This document shows positions 26,745 to 34,811 of a stretch of DNA of 47,797 bases, piece after piece. How positions within the stretch are numbered: position 1 is the stretch's first letter; every line of letters starts with the position of its first letter. A program made the position numbers and the translations under genes. Source of the DNA: Eubacteriales bacterium (GTDB lineage Bacteria > Bacillota > Clostridia > Saccharofermentanales > UBA5734); NCBI GenBank assembly GCA_028695145.1, contig JAQVJP010000006.1, positions 1-47,797 of the forward strand, written 5' to 3'. The notes under the pieces were generated by a model. It had not been told where the DNA came from and searched no databases. It saw only the letters and a program-made list of their open reading frames with translations.

Positions 26745-27101
26745 TCAAAAGTGTTCCCGCTGTCCAAGGGAAACGCCCTCGTCTGCCGAGATAAGCTCCG
26801 CACCGTACTGATTGAGCGTCTTTACGACCTCTGGCATGAGCAGATAGCTACGCACGATGCGCGACAGATTTTTGACCAATACTGCTTCTGCTTTTCCGTC
26901 TTTCACGGCATCCGTTACTTCCTTCAGCCCCAGCCTGTCGAGCGTAAGGCCGTTTCCGTATTCGGTGGTGATACCCGCAACAGCAAGCCCTTACTTGGCG
27001 GCATACTCCGTCAGGCATCTTACCTGGGCGGTCATGGCGAAATCGTTATCGGGAGACTGATGGGCTATCCGGCAATATATCCACACTCGCTTTTGCGCCA
27101 T
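26745..27101 (-). pseudogene. Broken resolvase-N-terminal-like gene downstream of the recombinase
   Basis: Reading leftwards from ATG 27101, 118 sense positions encode a serine-recombinase catalytic-domain-like protein: VWIYCRIAHQS at the start, then LTLDRLGLKEVTDAV, AVLVKNLSRIVRSY and ELISADEGVSL. Codon 37 is an in-frame TAA (26993-26991), and the frame resumes with clear homology to TGA at 26747-26745. At the place of the nucleophile (Y-x-R-x-S) the sequence has YCRIA, so Ser is replaced by Ala; even without the stop it would probably be inactive. GGGAGGG precedes the ATG, 15 bases after the recombinase stop, so both were one operon. Alternatively the first 36 codons are dispensable. Confidence 0.7.
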
Positions 27102-27115
27102 CCTGTATCCCTCCC

Positions 27116-28825
27116 TCAACTCGCCAGCGTGTTGGGAACGTAGTTCACAATCACGCCTTTTCTGGTGTTCACAGAGACTTCGGGATAAGGCAAGGGCAGC
27201 ATGTCGGGAATGTCGATTGCGCCGATGCAGTTATAGCGAATCGTCAGCCGCTGTTCCCAAACGCCGTTGACCTTCTCGGCCTGATGGACTTCGATGCGCT
27301 CTACAAGCTCATTGAGCATCCGGGGCGTGAGCTTTTTTGCCCGTGTGTATTTGCGGACGGTGGAGATGAACATATCCGCTGTGACGGACTTGCTGACCGA
27401 TTTATCGAGCGCGTTTCTGAGCGCCTTGATTTTCTCGGTCAGTTCTTTTTGTTCATCCTCATACTTGATCGACATGCGGGCAAACCGTTCATCTGAGATT
27501 TTTCCCGAAGCATTGTCCTCATAGATTTTCTCAAACAACGTATCCAGCTCTCTGTCGCGGGCTTGAAGCGCGTATAGCTCTTTCTGCATAGACTGGCGCT
27601 CTGTAACGGCGCTCTGCTGGGAATACCCCATGACTGCCTCCGCAAACATCTTCTCGTATTGGCTGGCGAATTTGGTGAGCCTGCGGATTTCCCCAAGTAC
27701 GACCTGTTCCAGAAAGTCCACCCGGATATAATGGGTTGAATTGCAAGTACCCCGGTTGCCCTTATAGTTGGAGCAGTTGAAATACTTAATCTCCGGGTTC
27801 CCCTGGTTGAAGTGGAAGTGGAGGTTTTTCCCGCAGTCGGCACAGACAAGCAGGCCGGAAAACATGCAGGTGTCGCCATCGTTGGTCTTGCGCTTGCGGA
27901 GCTTCCCGCGCTTTTGCTGTACCTGTTCCCATACGGTACGCTCGATAATGGCCTCATGCACATCGCGGAATATTACCCAGTTCTCACGGTCATTCTCAAT
28001 CCGCTTTTTGAGCTTGTAGGACTTTGAGTAGGTCTTGAAATTGAGAATGTCGCCGCAATACTCTTGTGAGGACAGGATTTTAATGACCGAGGAGCTGTTC
28101 CACTTGGTAGGCGGCGCGTCCTTGCGCTTGCCGGGGCGGTTGATGCCCTTGCTCTGCCAGTAAGCCATCGGGGTCAGCACCCCTTCTTCCTCCAACCGTG
28201 TGGCGATTTGCTCCGTTCCAAGGCCATCCATCGTCATGCGATAAATGCGGCGAACAACGGCAGCGGGTTCATCGTCCACAAGCCAATGCTTCAGGTTGTC
28301 CGGGTCTTTCATGTACCCATAAGGCGGCTGGCCCATCGGCTCACCGGCGTTCCCCTTGATTTTGTTGCTAATTCTCCGCTTTTTGCTGATGTCCCGCGCA
28401 TACCATTCGTTGAACAGGTTTTTTATCGGGGCCATCTCGCTTTCACCCTCGGCGGTGTCGATGCCATCGGAAACGGCCACAAGCCGGATGTCGTGTTCCG
28501 GGAAAAATTCTTCCATGAGCCTGCCGACTTCAATATAGTTGCGTCCCAAGCGCGACATATCCTTGACAAAAACAGCGGCGGCGTGACCTTTCTCCAATTC
28601 TGCTATCATCGCATTGAAGCCGGGGCGATCCATCGTGACGCCGGAAACACCGTCATCGCAAAATGTCACAAGGTTCGTATAGCCCATGTCCTTCGCTGCT
28701 TTGGTGAGCAGTTTCTTTTGGTTCTGGATGCTGTAACTGTCGCCATCGAGGTTGTCATCGCGGGAAAGACGCGGATACAAAAACGCGGTATCCTCGCGGT
28801 TTTTTCTACTACTTGACTGTTTCAC
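27116..28825 (-). CDS. Large serine recombinase (TnpX/TndX-like)
   Basis: A 569-aa site-specific recombinase, likely the integrase/excisionase of the element. The resolvase domain (about 13-155) starts AFLYPRLSRDD with the catalytic Ser at residue 21, and has the usual YSIQNQ, DDGVSGVTMDRPGFNAMI and KDMSRLGRNYIE. The recombinase domain follows (PPYGYMKDP, ILSSQEYCGDILNF), then a zinc ribbon (CADCGKNLHF, FNCSNY, GTCNS) and a C-terminal coiled coil. Start GTG at 28825 has AAAGGAGG four bases ahead. It matches Tn4451/Tn5397-type enzymes rather than phage integrases. Its genes end a few bases from the tRNA-Leu terminator. Confidence 0.92.
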   Translation of the reverse strand: MKQSSSRKNREDTAFLYPRLSRDDNLDGDSYSIQNQKKLLTKAAKDMGYTNLVTFCDDGVSGVTMDRPGFNAMIAELEKGHAAAVFVKDMSRLGRNYIEVGRLMEEFFPEHDIRLVAVSDGIDTAEGESEMAPIKNLFNEWYARDISKKRRISNKIKGNAGEPMGQPPYGYMKDPDNLKHWLVDDEPAAVVRRIYRMTMDGLGTEQIATRLEEEGVLTPMAYWQSKGINRPGKRKDAPPTKWNSSSVIKILSSQEYCGDILNFKTYSKSYKLKKRIENDRENWVIFRDVHEAIIERTVWEQVQQKRGKLRKRKTNDGDTCMFSGLLVCADCGKNLHFHFNQGNPEIKYFNCSNYKGNRGTCNSTHYIRVDFLEQVVLGEIRRLTKFASQYEKMFAEAVMGYSQQSAVTERQSMQKELYALQARDRELDTLFEKIYEDNASGKISDERFARMSIKYEDEQKELTEKIKALRNALDKSVSKSVTADMFISTVRKYTRAKKLTPRMLNELVERIEVHQAEKVNGVWEQRLTIRYNCIGAIDIPDMLPLPYPEVSVNTRKGVIVNYVPNTLAS

Positions 28826-28911
28826 AAATCCTCCTTTCCGGCAGTCAAGAGCAGTATTTACAAGGCAAGGATACCACGCCAGACCACCGTTGTCACGCTT
28901 GCGGCATATAG

Positions 28912-29112
28912 CTAAAGCTGATTCGTCACGTCAGCTTTCATCATTCTCATTAAGATGCTGCCAAAGGATTCGCGCCCTTCCTGCTGAAAGATGGGCGTGA
29001 CGATAAACTTCTTGCCATCTACCTGATAGGTAGAAACCTTTTCAAGAGGGTTACGCCCGGAAGCAGCGGGTTGGATTTCGCTTATCCTGGATTTGGGGTT
29101 ACTCTTTTCCAC
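28912..29112 (-). CDS. TnpW-like transposon-encoded small protein
   Basis: A 66-aa protein upstream of the recombinase. The stretch VSTYQVDGKKFIVTPIFQQE followed by SFGSILMRMMKADV resembles the short TnpW proteins of Tn4451-like elements (a beta-rich core around a Tyr, then a conserved ILRL-type helix). The GTG start at 29112 follows AAGGAGG by seven bases. Its job in those elements is not established. An 86-base gap to the recombinase suggests one transcript. The identification rests on pattern and position, not on a search. Confidence 0.65.
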   Translation of the reverse strand: MEKSNPKSRISEIQPAASGRNPLEKVSTYQVDGKKFIVTPIFQQEGRESFGSILMRMMKADVTNQL

Positions 29113-29142
29113 CTATTTGCCTCCTTCTTTGTAGAATAAGAA

Positions 29143-29204
29143 ACAGCCGCGCCGAATGAGTTGGAGCCGCATAAACATATTGCGGCACAGACCGGCGCGG
29201 CTGT
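29143..29204 (-). terminator. Nested GC-rich hairpin, terminator-like on the minus strand
   Basis: A perfect 12-bp stem (29143-29154 with 29193-29204) encloses a second 6-bp stem GCCGCA / TGCGGC (29166-29171 with 29181-29186). On the minus strand it is followed by TTCTTATT, 31 bases before the TnpW start. It could terminate or attenuate transcription coming from the sigma-factor gene. Confidence 0.6.
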
Positions 29205-29593
29205 CCTATCTTAATGCTGATTGCTTTCGCCGTATTTGCCACGCATCCCCGGTGAGGGGAGTTTGCAGGCCGTCCTTGGTGGGACTGTCCCAACACCGCA
29301 GCACCGTCGCTTATAAGGCTAACAAATGCCGCCGTGTTCCCCCTCAAGTCAGTGGGAGGCCGTAGGCTGGGGTTGCGTATCGCCCGCGCTGTCATTGCGC
29401 CCGAATGTACCATAATTCGGGTCAGAGGAAAATGCGTTGATCGCTCGGATAGCTTGTCCAGAATCACCTCCTGAAGCCATCGTCTTGGCGGCGCACCTCA
29501 TTTCGCTATCACGCGGGGTCTGTGCCTGCAAACTCGTATATTCAGTTTTCATGGTTCAATGTGAAGGCGCTGTTCGAGGAAAATGCCCTCCAC
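29205..29593 (-). other. Hairpin-rich stretch without a convincing gene; possible structured RNA
   Basis: No frame here has both a ribosome site and a protein-like sequence. Several clean hairpins are seen: TCCCC/GGGGA (29246-29260), GGGAC/GTCCC (29281-29291) and CCCGAAT/ATTCGGG (29400-29421). A 67-codon frame (29552 to 29349, starting MKTEYTSLQAQ) is the best coding candidate but has no ribosome site and a low-complexity tail. Together with 29143-29204 this may be one structured RNA between the sigma-factor gene and the TnpW gene. Confidence 0.4.
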
Positions 29594-30103
29594 TTATCGC
29601 GGCGAAAACGGGGTTTTTGCACCCTGTTTTCTGAAAAAAGTTTTAACTTTTTTCTTCGCTGACGAGATAGCCTTCGATACGTTCTGATGCCGGACATTTT
29701 CGGCAACCGCTATTTGCTCGATGGTCATCCCCTCCACACAGTACAGCCAAAGGCGGCGGCGCTGCGTCGAGGTCAGGCAAGTGTTCAGCGCCTCCCGGAG
29801 CAAGTTATAACGCCGCTCCTGCTCCTGCCGGTTATCTTCATCAGCAATTTGAGTCTCTGGCGACAAAACCGCCGCTGTTTCGTCGGAAATGTCGTTGACG
29901 GAAACGGTGTGATCTGAATAAAGATGCCCTTCCTTCTCAGAAGTGTGATAATCCTCATCCGACCACTCCTTCCACCGCAGGAACTCCTTCTCGCTGATGA
30001 ATTCCGCTTGCGTCAGGCGTTGGGTTTCGCCCTCGGCGTCGATGTAGACGATAGCGCCCTGGTCTTTCTTGTTGAGCGCGTATATGCTTTTGCTATTGAA
30101 CAA
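29594..30103 (-). CDS. Sigma-70 region-4-type protein of the mobile element
   Basis: A 169-aa regulator. The N-terminal part (FNSKSIYALNKKDQGAIVYIDAEGE) and the acidic middle (SEKEFLRWKEWSDEDYHTSE) are like proteins encoded on clostridial mobile elements. The C-terminal 70 residues form a sigma-70 region 4 helix-turn-helix: LREALNTCLTSTQRRRLWLY, GMTIEQIAVAENVRHQNVSK. It may recruit RNA polymerase to element promoters. I chose the TTG at 30103, which has GGAGG (30119-30115) 11 bases ahead; the frame extends to 30175 without such a site. It lies upstream of the structured stretch. Confidence 0.75.
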   Translation of the reverse strand: MFNSKSIYALNKKDQGAIVYIDAEGETQRLTQAEFISEKEFLRWKEWSDEDYHTSEKEGHLYSDHTVSVNDISDETAAVLSPETQIADEDNRQEQERRYNLLREALNTCLTSTQRRRLWLYCVEGMTIEQIAVAENVRHQNVSKAISSAKKKVKTFFRKQGAKTPFSPR

Positions 30104-30589
30104 TTTAGTTGTTTCCTCCGTTTCGATTTTGGGGTCACGCGAAACGGAGCACGGCGGGGAGCGGCAACGTGGCAACGTGCGTCCTGCCCATATAGAAATG
30201 CGCCTGTAACACGGCCGATGAAGCCGATATTCAAGCGCATCAAGTATTTCATCTTTACTATGTATTGTTAGTTCATGATAATGCCCGCGATACTTTGTCC
30301 TTTGAGCAATGCTTTTTTTGACAGAATACCTTTACCGATTACCCAATTAGTGTGAGGCGGAACTGTAAGCGTTTATTCGCTTCAAAATACTAACCCTCCA
30401 ATCCAAAACTCTGGCTTGGAGGGTGTAGGCGTGTTAATATGCCCCGTCAAGCCTCGTTTTTTTTGTTGGCGGGGTCATCTTGTATTTAGTTCAGAAGGCA
30501 GCGCACTCTTGGTTCACATATATTTGAACTCATGTGCCATTATCAGCATGGCATAAATGAATACAATTATATGTGGAGGTGAACCTAAA
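30104..30589. other. 486-base divergent intergenic stretch with three hairpins
   Basis: It separates the leftward sigma-factor gene from the rightward XRE gene. I see no supported gene. Hairpins are AAGCG/CGCTT near 30367-30382, CCCTCCAA/TTGGAGGG (30394-30401 with 30416-30423), and CCCCGTCAA/TTGGCGGGG with one wobble pair (30442-30450 with 30466-30474) enclosing an eight-T run. A short dyad GCCAT/ATGGC (about 30536-30552) lies 38 bases before the XRE start and could be an operator. No clear -35/-10 pair was found for either gene. Confidence 0.45.
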
Positions 30590-30922
30590 GTGCAGAAACA
30601 ACCTGAAATACTCAGCGACATCATTAAGGCAGCCCGTCAGCGTGCTGACATCACAGTTGAGAAGCTGGCAGAGAGTATTGGCGTAACTGAGCGGTACTTA
30701 TATCGGATCGAAAACGAGAACAAGAAACCGAGTTTTAACGTCCTATTCAAGCTGATCCGCAAACTGAATATTCTGCCGGACTCGATTTTCTACCCCGAGA
30801 AGCCGTCCAAAGATTCCGAGGTAGAAAATCTTGTCCGTATGCTTTACAACTGCGATGAACGATCCATGAGCATCATCAAGGCAACTGTGAAAGCCGCGTT
30901 GGAAAGCCAAAATAAACAATAG
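30590..30922 (+). CDS. XRE-family helix-turn-helix regulator
   Basis: A 110-aa DNA-binding protein, the only plus-strand gene of the right-hand block. The XRE domain covers about residues 8-65 (DIIKAARQRADITVEKLAES, GVTERYLYRIENENKKPSFNVLFKLIRKL). A helical C-terminal half (VENLVRMLYNCDERSMSII) may mediate dimerisation. The GTG at 30590 has GGAGGTGA about eight bases ahead; the ATG at 30557 would add a tail without a ribosome site. As in other integrative elements it probably controls element genes. It ends at a bidirectional terminator. Confidence 0.85.
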   Translation: MQKQPEILSDIIKAARQRADITVEKLAESIGVTERYLYRIENENKKPSFNVLFKLIRKLNILPDSIFYPEKPSKDSEVENLVRMLYNCDERSMSIIKATVKAALESQNKQ

Positions 30923-30944
30923 CTTTGTGATACCACGTTTTTAA

Positions 30945-30992
30945 GACGCAGAGCTGATGACCGAAAGGTTCGCTGGTTATCGGCTCTGCGTC
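30945..30992. terminator. Bidirectional terminator between XRE gene and cargo operon
   Basis: A 10-bp stem GACGCAGAGC / GCTCTGCGTC (30945-30954 with 30983-30992) with an imperfect inner extension (GAT/ATC, ACC/GGT) lies between convergent genes. On the minus strand it is followed by TTAAAAACG, and on the plus strand by AATATATT, so its U-runs are modest. Confidence 0.65.
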
Positions 30993-31005
30993 AATATATT
31001 AGAAA

Positions 31006-32355
31006 TTACTGCTTCGGCGCCGCGTAAAGCTCGTCAACGCTCATACCGAAGTGTTCCTGCACAAACTGTTCAAAATGAGCAAGCGCGGGATAGTACAGCT
31101 CCTTGCCCTGGGAATCAAAGGCATCACCAAACATCCGATGTACCGTCTCAATGTCGGGATCTTCCCACCCCAATTCGTCCTTTTCGGGATAGTAGTCGTA
31201 AGCGCAGCTCTCGCCGTCCTTATCCACCGATATGTGATACCTGCCATCTTTGGCGTGATAGGTGATACGCAGGCTGTAGCCCTTTATATCGGTATCCATA
31301 AACTCGATGTTCCAGTCCTCGTTAAACTCGCCCCATTCCGGCCTCGCGATGGCGACGGAGACATAATGCGGCTCACGATCTTCAAAGACGCCGCACATTC
31401 CGGCGTCGTCAAAGCCAAAGCCAAGCGCGGTCAGAGACCCCTCGGCGATGGGCTGCAAGTACTTATTCGATTGCACAATGGTAATTGCGCCGCCCTCGCT
31501 GTCAACGATGAGCTTGTTGCCTATCGCGTTATTATAGGCGATATAGGTCTCCATGTTTCCGTTCCATTCCCACCAGTCGCTATTCACGTTTGAGGCGATA
31601 TTCTGTCGGATCGTCTCAGCGTCGGGGACATAATAGGGGACTGAGGTTTGAACTTCGTTTATGTACAGATTTACGCTGATGCCGCACTCACTAAAATCTG
31701 TTGCGGTATCAAAATACGCGGCGATTGGAGACAAGGCCTCTATACTGTAGTTATCCTGCACAAGCTGGGTATACTTTTCCAACTCGTCATCGGGAACATA
31801 ATACGTCAGCTCGATGAGGCAGCCCGCGCCCGTAAAGCCTTGGTTGCCATCGGACTCCACATATTCATAGCGGTTGTCGTCGGGGTTGGCCGGACGGATG
31901 GTAACAATACGACCGTCCGCGCCGGTAAACTCCAAGTATTGGCCGTTATTGCGGTACGCCTCTACCAACTCGCCCTTTCCGCCCTCGTCAAGCCCAAGCC
32001 CGGCTACGTCCGCATGGTAGGCGATACAGGCGTATACGGCGTTGCTGGTCATGGAGAGCGTAAAGGGATTTTTGCCTTCCAGTTTCGCCACACCCTTTTC
32101 AAATCTTGCTTCAAATACAGTACCGGGCATGTCCATGCCGAAGGTATTAAACTCCGCTTCAAAAATATCCAATGCCGCATAGGGTTCCCGCTCCGGCGTG
32201 GGTTCCGGCGGCATACTGTTGTCCGGTGTTTCCGCAGGGTCAGACGTCGCCGGCGGCGATTCCGGCGGCTCTGACGGTTCGACAGGCTGATTTGAGCAGG
32301 CCGTGAGCGTGCAGAGCAGCACGACGATGAGCAAGGCCGATAGAATTCGTTTCAT
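31006..32355 (-). CDS. Cargo lipoprotein A, unknown domain
   Basis: A 449-aa secreted lipoprotein. The signal peptide MKRILSALLIVVLLCTLTAC ends in the lipobox LTAC (Cys20). A Pro/Glu/Ser-rich linker follows to about residue 60, typical for spanning the cell wall. The rest is a soluble domain rich in Tyr, Asp and Gly (for example ECGISVNLYINEVQTSVPYY) that I do not recognise. GGAGG (32367-32363) is seven bases before the ATG at 32355; the frame continues to 32475 without support. It is the last gene of the ten-gene leftward run and ends at the shared terminator. The 123-base gap before it could hold a promoter, though none is clear. Confidence 0.8.
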   Translation of the reverse strand: MKRILSALLIVVLLCTLTACSNQPVEPSEPPESPPATSDPAETPDNSMPPEPTPEREPYAALDIFEAEFNTFGMDMPGTVFEARFEKGVAKLEGKNPFTLSMTSNAVYACIAYHADVAGLGLDEGGKGELVEAYRNNGQYLEFTGADGRIVTIRPANPDDNRYEYVESDGNQGFTGAGCLIELTYYVPDDELEKYTQLVQDNYSIEALSPIAAYFDTATDFSECGISVNLYINEVQTSVPYYVPDAETIRQNIASNVNSDWWEWNGNMETYIAYNNAIGNKLIVDSEGGAITIVQSNKYLQPIAEGSLTALGFGFDDAGMCGVFEDREPHYVSVAIARPEWGEFNEDWNIEFMDTDIKGYSLRITYHAKDGRYHISVDKDGESCAYDYYPEKDELGWEDPDIETVHRMFGDAFDSQGKELYYPALAHFEQFVQEHFGMSVDELYAAPKQ

Positions 32356-32478
32356 GTTCATTCCTCCGATTTTAATTTTCTGAAAGCGATGGAAGCACGG
32401 TGACGCCTCCACACTCACGTTCGCATACCCACATTGAATACCTTCTGTTTTATTGCTCTGATATGACGTCTCCATCTG

Positions 32479-33234
32479 CTAATCAATAACCAGCAGCTTT
32501 AACGATTCATCCATGACTTCAAGGAACAATCCATCCTGTCGCCTTGTCAGCACGCATTTGCCGTTGACATCCAAGGCGGTATTGTCAAGGCTCATGCTTT
32601 CGCCGGATTGGTAGGGCCGATCCGCCGTTTCCCACGCAAGCAGCTCACCGTCGGGATAGCTGTAATAAGAAACCCGCCATGTGGGAGTATAGAGCGTTAC
32701 CGAGTTGCCCGCCGGATAATAATACGTTTTGCCGCCGTCCAGATACCCGGTTGATTCAATCAATGCGTAGACGATGGGAAGATCGCCATCCTGCAAGGCC
32801 GCCAGCTTTTCTTCGGAGGCAAATTCGCCGCCATAGCCGCGCAGCAGATATTCCAAGTCTCTGGTGTCAAGCTCCAGCTCATCCGGCAGAGCGTCGTTTG
32901 TGAGAAATTCCTCCCGCGTCATATCGGGGATGTATTGTTGACGATTGATATAGGTTTCCCCCGGCACGCGCAGCCAGAACACCGGCCCGGTGAAATCCTC
33001 CGCCGACAGGACGTTGGGGTTGGTTTCGAGGTTGAGTGCCTCCGGGTATTCCGTTGCCCGGTTTTTCAAGACGTCATTTTCTATCTTTTCCGTTGGGAGA
33101 ACGCTATCCCAGACATTGAAAAAGGCATCACGATTCGCTTCAAGATTCGGTATCTCATATTTTTTCGCGCAGCCGCCGACTAAAAGCAGAGTCGCGGCCA
33201 GTATCCAGATTAGCAACTTGTGCAGCTTTTTCAC
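32479..33234 (-). CDS. Cargo lipoprotein B, unknown domain
   Basis: A 251-aa lipoprotein with signal KKLHKLLIWILAATLLLVGGC, lipobox LVGGC. The mature part has no linker and begins AKKYEIPNLEANRDAFFNVW. Tyr-rich segments (DGGKTYYYPAGNSVTLYTP, WRVSYYSYPDGELL) suggest a beta-sheet domain. No family recognised. GTG at 33234 is preceded by GGAGG at six bases; an ATG at 33333 would lie inside the preceding gene and place the signal internally. It starts 32 bases after lipoprotein C. Confidence 0.8.
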   Translation of the reverse strand: MKKLHKLLIWILAATLLLVGGCAKKYEIPNLEANRDAFFNVWDSVLPTEKIENDVLKNRATEYPEALNLETNPNVLSAEDFTGPVFWLRVPGETYINRQQYIPDMTREEFLTNDALPDELELDTRDLEYLLRGYGGEFASEEKLAALQDGDLPIVYALIESTGYLDGGKTYYYPAGNSVTLYTPTWRVSYYSYPDGELLAWETADRPYQSGESMSLDNTALDVNGKCVLTRRQDGLFLEVMDESLKLLVID

Positions 33235-33266
33235 CGTTTGCCTCCTTGAAGTACATATCTGCTCAT

Positions 33267-34157
33267 TTATCTGCTTCCCGTGCCACCGCAGACGGGACAG
33301 GTCGTGCGGCCGCCGCCGCAGCAGTGGGAGCAAACAGCCCTGTTGCTCTGCATGGTGTAGCTGCCGGTTATGGGGTCGCGTACCTGAACATACTGCGCCC
33401 GCCCGCCTGTGCCGGAGCAGGAGGTGCAGATGGCTCTCCCTGTACCGCCGCAGCTATGACAAGCCTGTGCGCCGGTGTAGAGCGCCTCACCCAAGCCCGG
33501 AACAGCCTCGGCGGAGATTGAAAGTCCGTTTATGCCTGAGTTTTCGGCGTCTATTGCCGTATCCGCCGTAATCGTAACGCCGCTCCTGTCAGCGGTGAAG
33601 TCCACCACGGCATCCAGCAGGTGCATGAAGGTGTAGCTCGGCACATAAAAGCAGCCGTCGATGTATTCCGGGGCTGTGCCGCCAAGTGTGGTTTTTCCGA
33701 CTGCAATATCGCTGTTGTCGCTCTTGCAGGTGATGACCTGACCGTTTACCCGCGTCGTTAAAGCCTCCAGATGCTCGTCGAACAGGCACTCAACGCCCAG
33801 ATGTTCCAAAATCTCCACAATGGGGTAATACGCGCCTTTCGGTTCATCTGGGTAGGTGTAGGCATCATGATCGGTATCGGCCAGCTCGCCGTTTATGTAT
33901 ATCTGATGATGGATTCGCCCATCGTTATCTTCAAAGGGATACTCCGCTTCTTTTTCCTCCGGCTCAGTGGAAGTGGGAGGCGCTGTCGCTTCGCTATCGG
34001 AATCCGGGCTTGGTTCGACGGACTGAGACGGTGCGTCGGTCTGCGAGGGAGCGGAGGTCGGCTCATTCGATGGAGCGGCCACACTCTGATCGCCGGAACA
34101 GGCGCAGAGCGTCAGGCAGAGCAACAAAGCAATCGCTGACAAAATCGTTCTTTTCAT
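33267..34157 (-). CDS. Cargo lipoprotein C: copper-amine-oxidase-like domain plus DnaJ-type zinc finger
   Basis: A 296-aa secreted lipoprotein. The signal ends LCLTLCAC (Cys20). A Ser/Pro/Thr/Glu linker runs to about residue 80. About 95-215 resembles the copper-amine-oxidase N-terminal domain often found on clostridial surface proteins (YYPIVEILEHLGVECLFDEH, later CFYVPSYTFMHLLDAVVDF). The last 64 residues (233-296) hold four CxxCxGxG-type motifs: CHSCGGTG, CTSCSGTG, CSHCCGGG and CPVCGGTG, the arrangement of the DnaJ cysteine-rich domain, without any J-domain. In DnaJ this binds two zinc ions and client protein, so an extracytoplasmic metal or thiol role is possible. The start at 34157 fits the signal peptide; the ribosome site (AGCGGG) is weak. 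Confidence 0.8.
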   Translation of the reverse strand: MKRTILSAIALLLCLTLCACSGDQSVAAPSNEPTSAPSQTDAPSQSVEPSPDSDSEATAPPTSTEPEEKEAEYPFEDNDGRIHHQIYINGELADTDHDAYTYPDEPKGAYYPIVEILEHLGVECLFDEHLEALTTRVNGQVITCKSDNSDIAVGKTTLGGTAPEYIDGCFYVPSYTFMHLLDAVVDFTADRSGVTITADTAIDAENSGINGLSISAEAVPGLGEALYTGAQACHSCGGTGRAICTSCSGTGGRAQYVQVRDPITGSYTMQSNRAVCSHCCGGGRTTCPVCGGTGSR

Positions 34158-34185
34158 GGGAACACCCGCTTTCATTGTACCGTTT

Positions 34186-34446
34186 TTATTCATCATCGTC
34201 GTAAGGCTCAATATCAACCTCAGTCGCGCCGCAGATCGAACAGGTGCGCCGGGTAATCAGTATGTAGCCCTCCACATTGGGGTCGCCGTCGCCTTGCACC
34301 TCGTGCGTACAATTCCAGCTATGGCCTGTCAAGCCGCATTCTTCCTGCTTTTCCCTCATAAGCCGCAGCTTCTCTTTTTCGATTTGCTCTTGCTCCTGCT
34401 GCGCAGCGAGCTTTTTCTCCCGCCAGCGGCGATATAGCTTCAGCAT
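34186..34446 (-). CDS. Small coiled-coil/Cys-pair cargo protein D
   Basis: An 86-aa protein with a basic, Gln/Glu-rich helical first half (LAAQQEQEQIEKEKLRLMR) and a second half with GHSWNCTHE and TCSICGATEVDIEPY, a probable zinc ribbon formed by the Cys and His residues. No signal or membrane segment. GGGGG is about nine bases before the ATG. Function unknown. It belongs to a set of four small Cys-rich proteins in a row (34186-35672). Confidence 0.65.
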   Translation of the reverse strand: MLKLYRRWREKKLAAQQEQEQIEKEKLRLMREKQEECGLTGHSWNCTHEVQGDGDPNVEGYILITRRTCSICGATEVDIEPYDDDE

Positions 34447-34471
34447 AATATTCTGCCCCCACCCAAAGCCG

Positions 34472-34792
34472 CTATCGCAGGCCGCCTTTCTCTCCGATTA
34501 CCGCACCAACAGGCATTCTGAAGTCGATTCGCTCATCCATGCAGAAGGTGCTGTTTTCGTGGAGGCAGCCCTCACATAGCTCTGGGTAATTCAAGCAGGC
34601 ATATATGGTGTGATAGGCCGTGGGCTGCGCCTGCCAGCAGTGATAGCCGTCGTTACTTTGGATAAACTTCACATTTTGCCGGTCGCGCTCGTCAATAGTA
34701 AAGTCCTTTGCGCAGGCCCAGCAATGCAGCTCTGGGCCGCTTTTCATTTCACTGCTCATCCCACAATGGGGACAGATTACTTTACGTTTCAC
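34472..34792 (-). CDS. Small zinc-ribbon cargo protein E
   Basis: A 106-aa protein opening KRKVICPHCGMSSEMKSGP and ELHCWACAKDF, a four-Cys zinc ribbon (CPHC, CWAC). The C-terminal half has further Cys (YACLNYPELCEGC, STFC). The GTG at 34792 is preceded by AGGTGG; the frame extends to 34876 over the end of the next gene, which I reject. No known function. Confidence 0.65.
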   Translation of the reverse strand: MKRKVICPHCGMSSEMKSGPELHCWACAKDFTIDERDRQNVKFIQSNDGYHCWQAQPTAYHTIYACLNYPELCEGCLHENSTFCMDERIDFRMPVGAVIGEKGGLR

Positions 34793-34811
34793 AGCGCCAC
34801 CTACTGTCTTA

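Noticed and set aside
26709-27143. Plus-strand frame of 144 codons after the tRNA-Leu
   Set aside because: The minus strand encodes a clear resolvase-like sequence here; the plus frame starts inside the terminator hairpin and resembles nothing.
29099-29467. 122-codon minus-strand frame
   Set aside because: It runs through the nested hairpins, overlaps the TnpW start and has neither a ribosome site nor protein-like composition.
30013-30252. 79-codon minus-strand frame overlapping the sigma-factor start
   Set aside because: No ribosome site, overlaps a better-supported gene in another frame, basic low-complexity tail.
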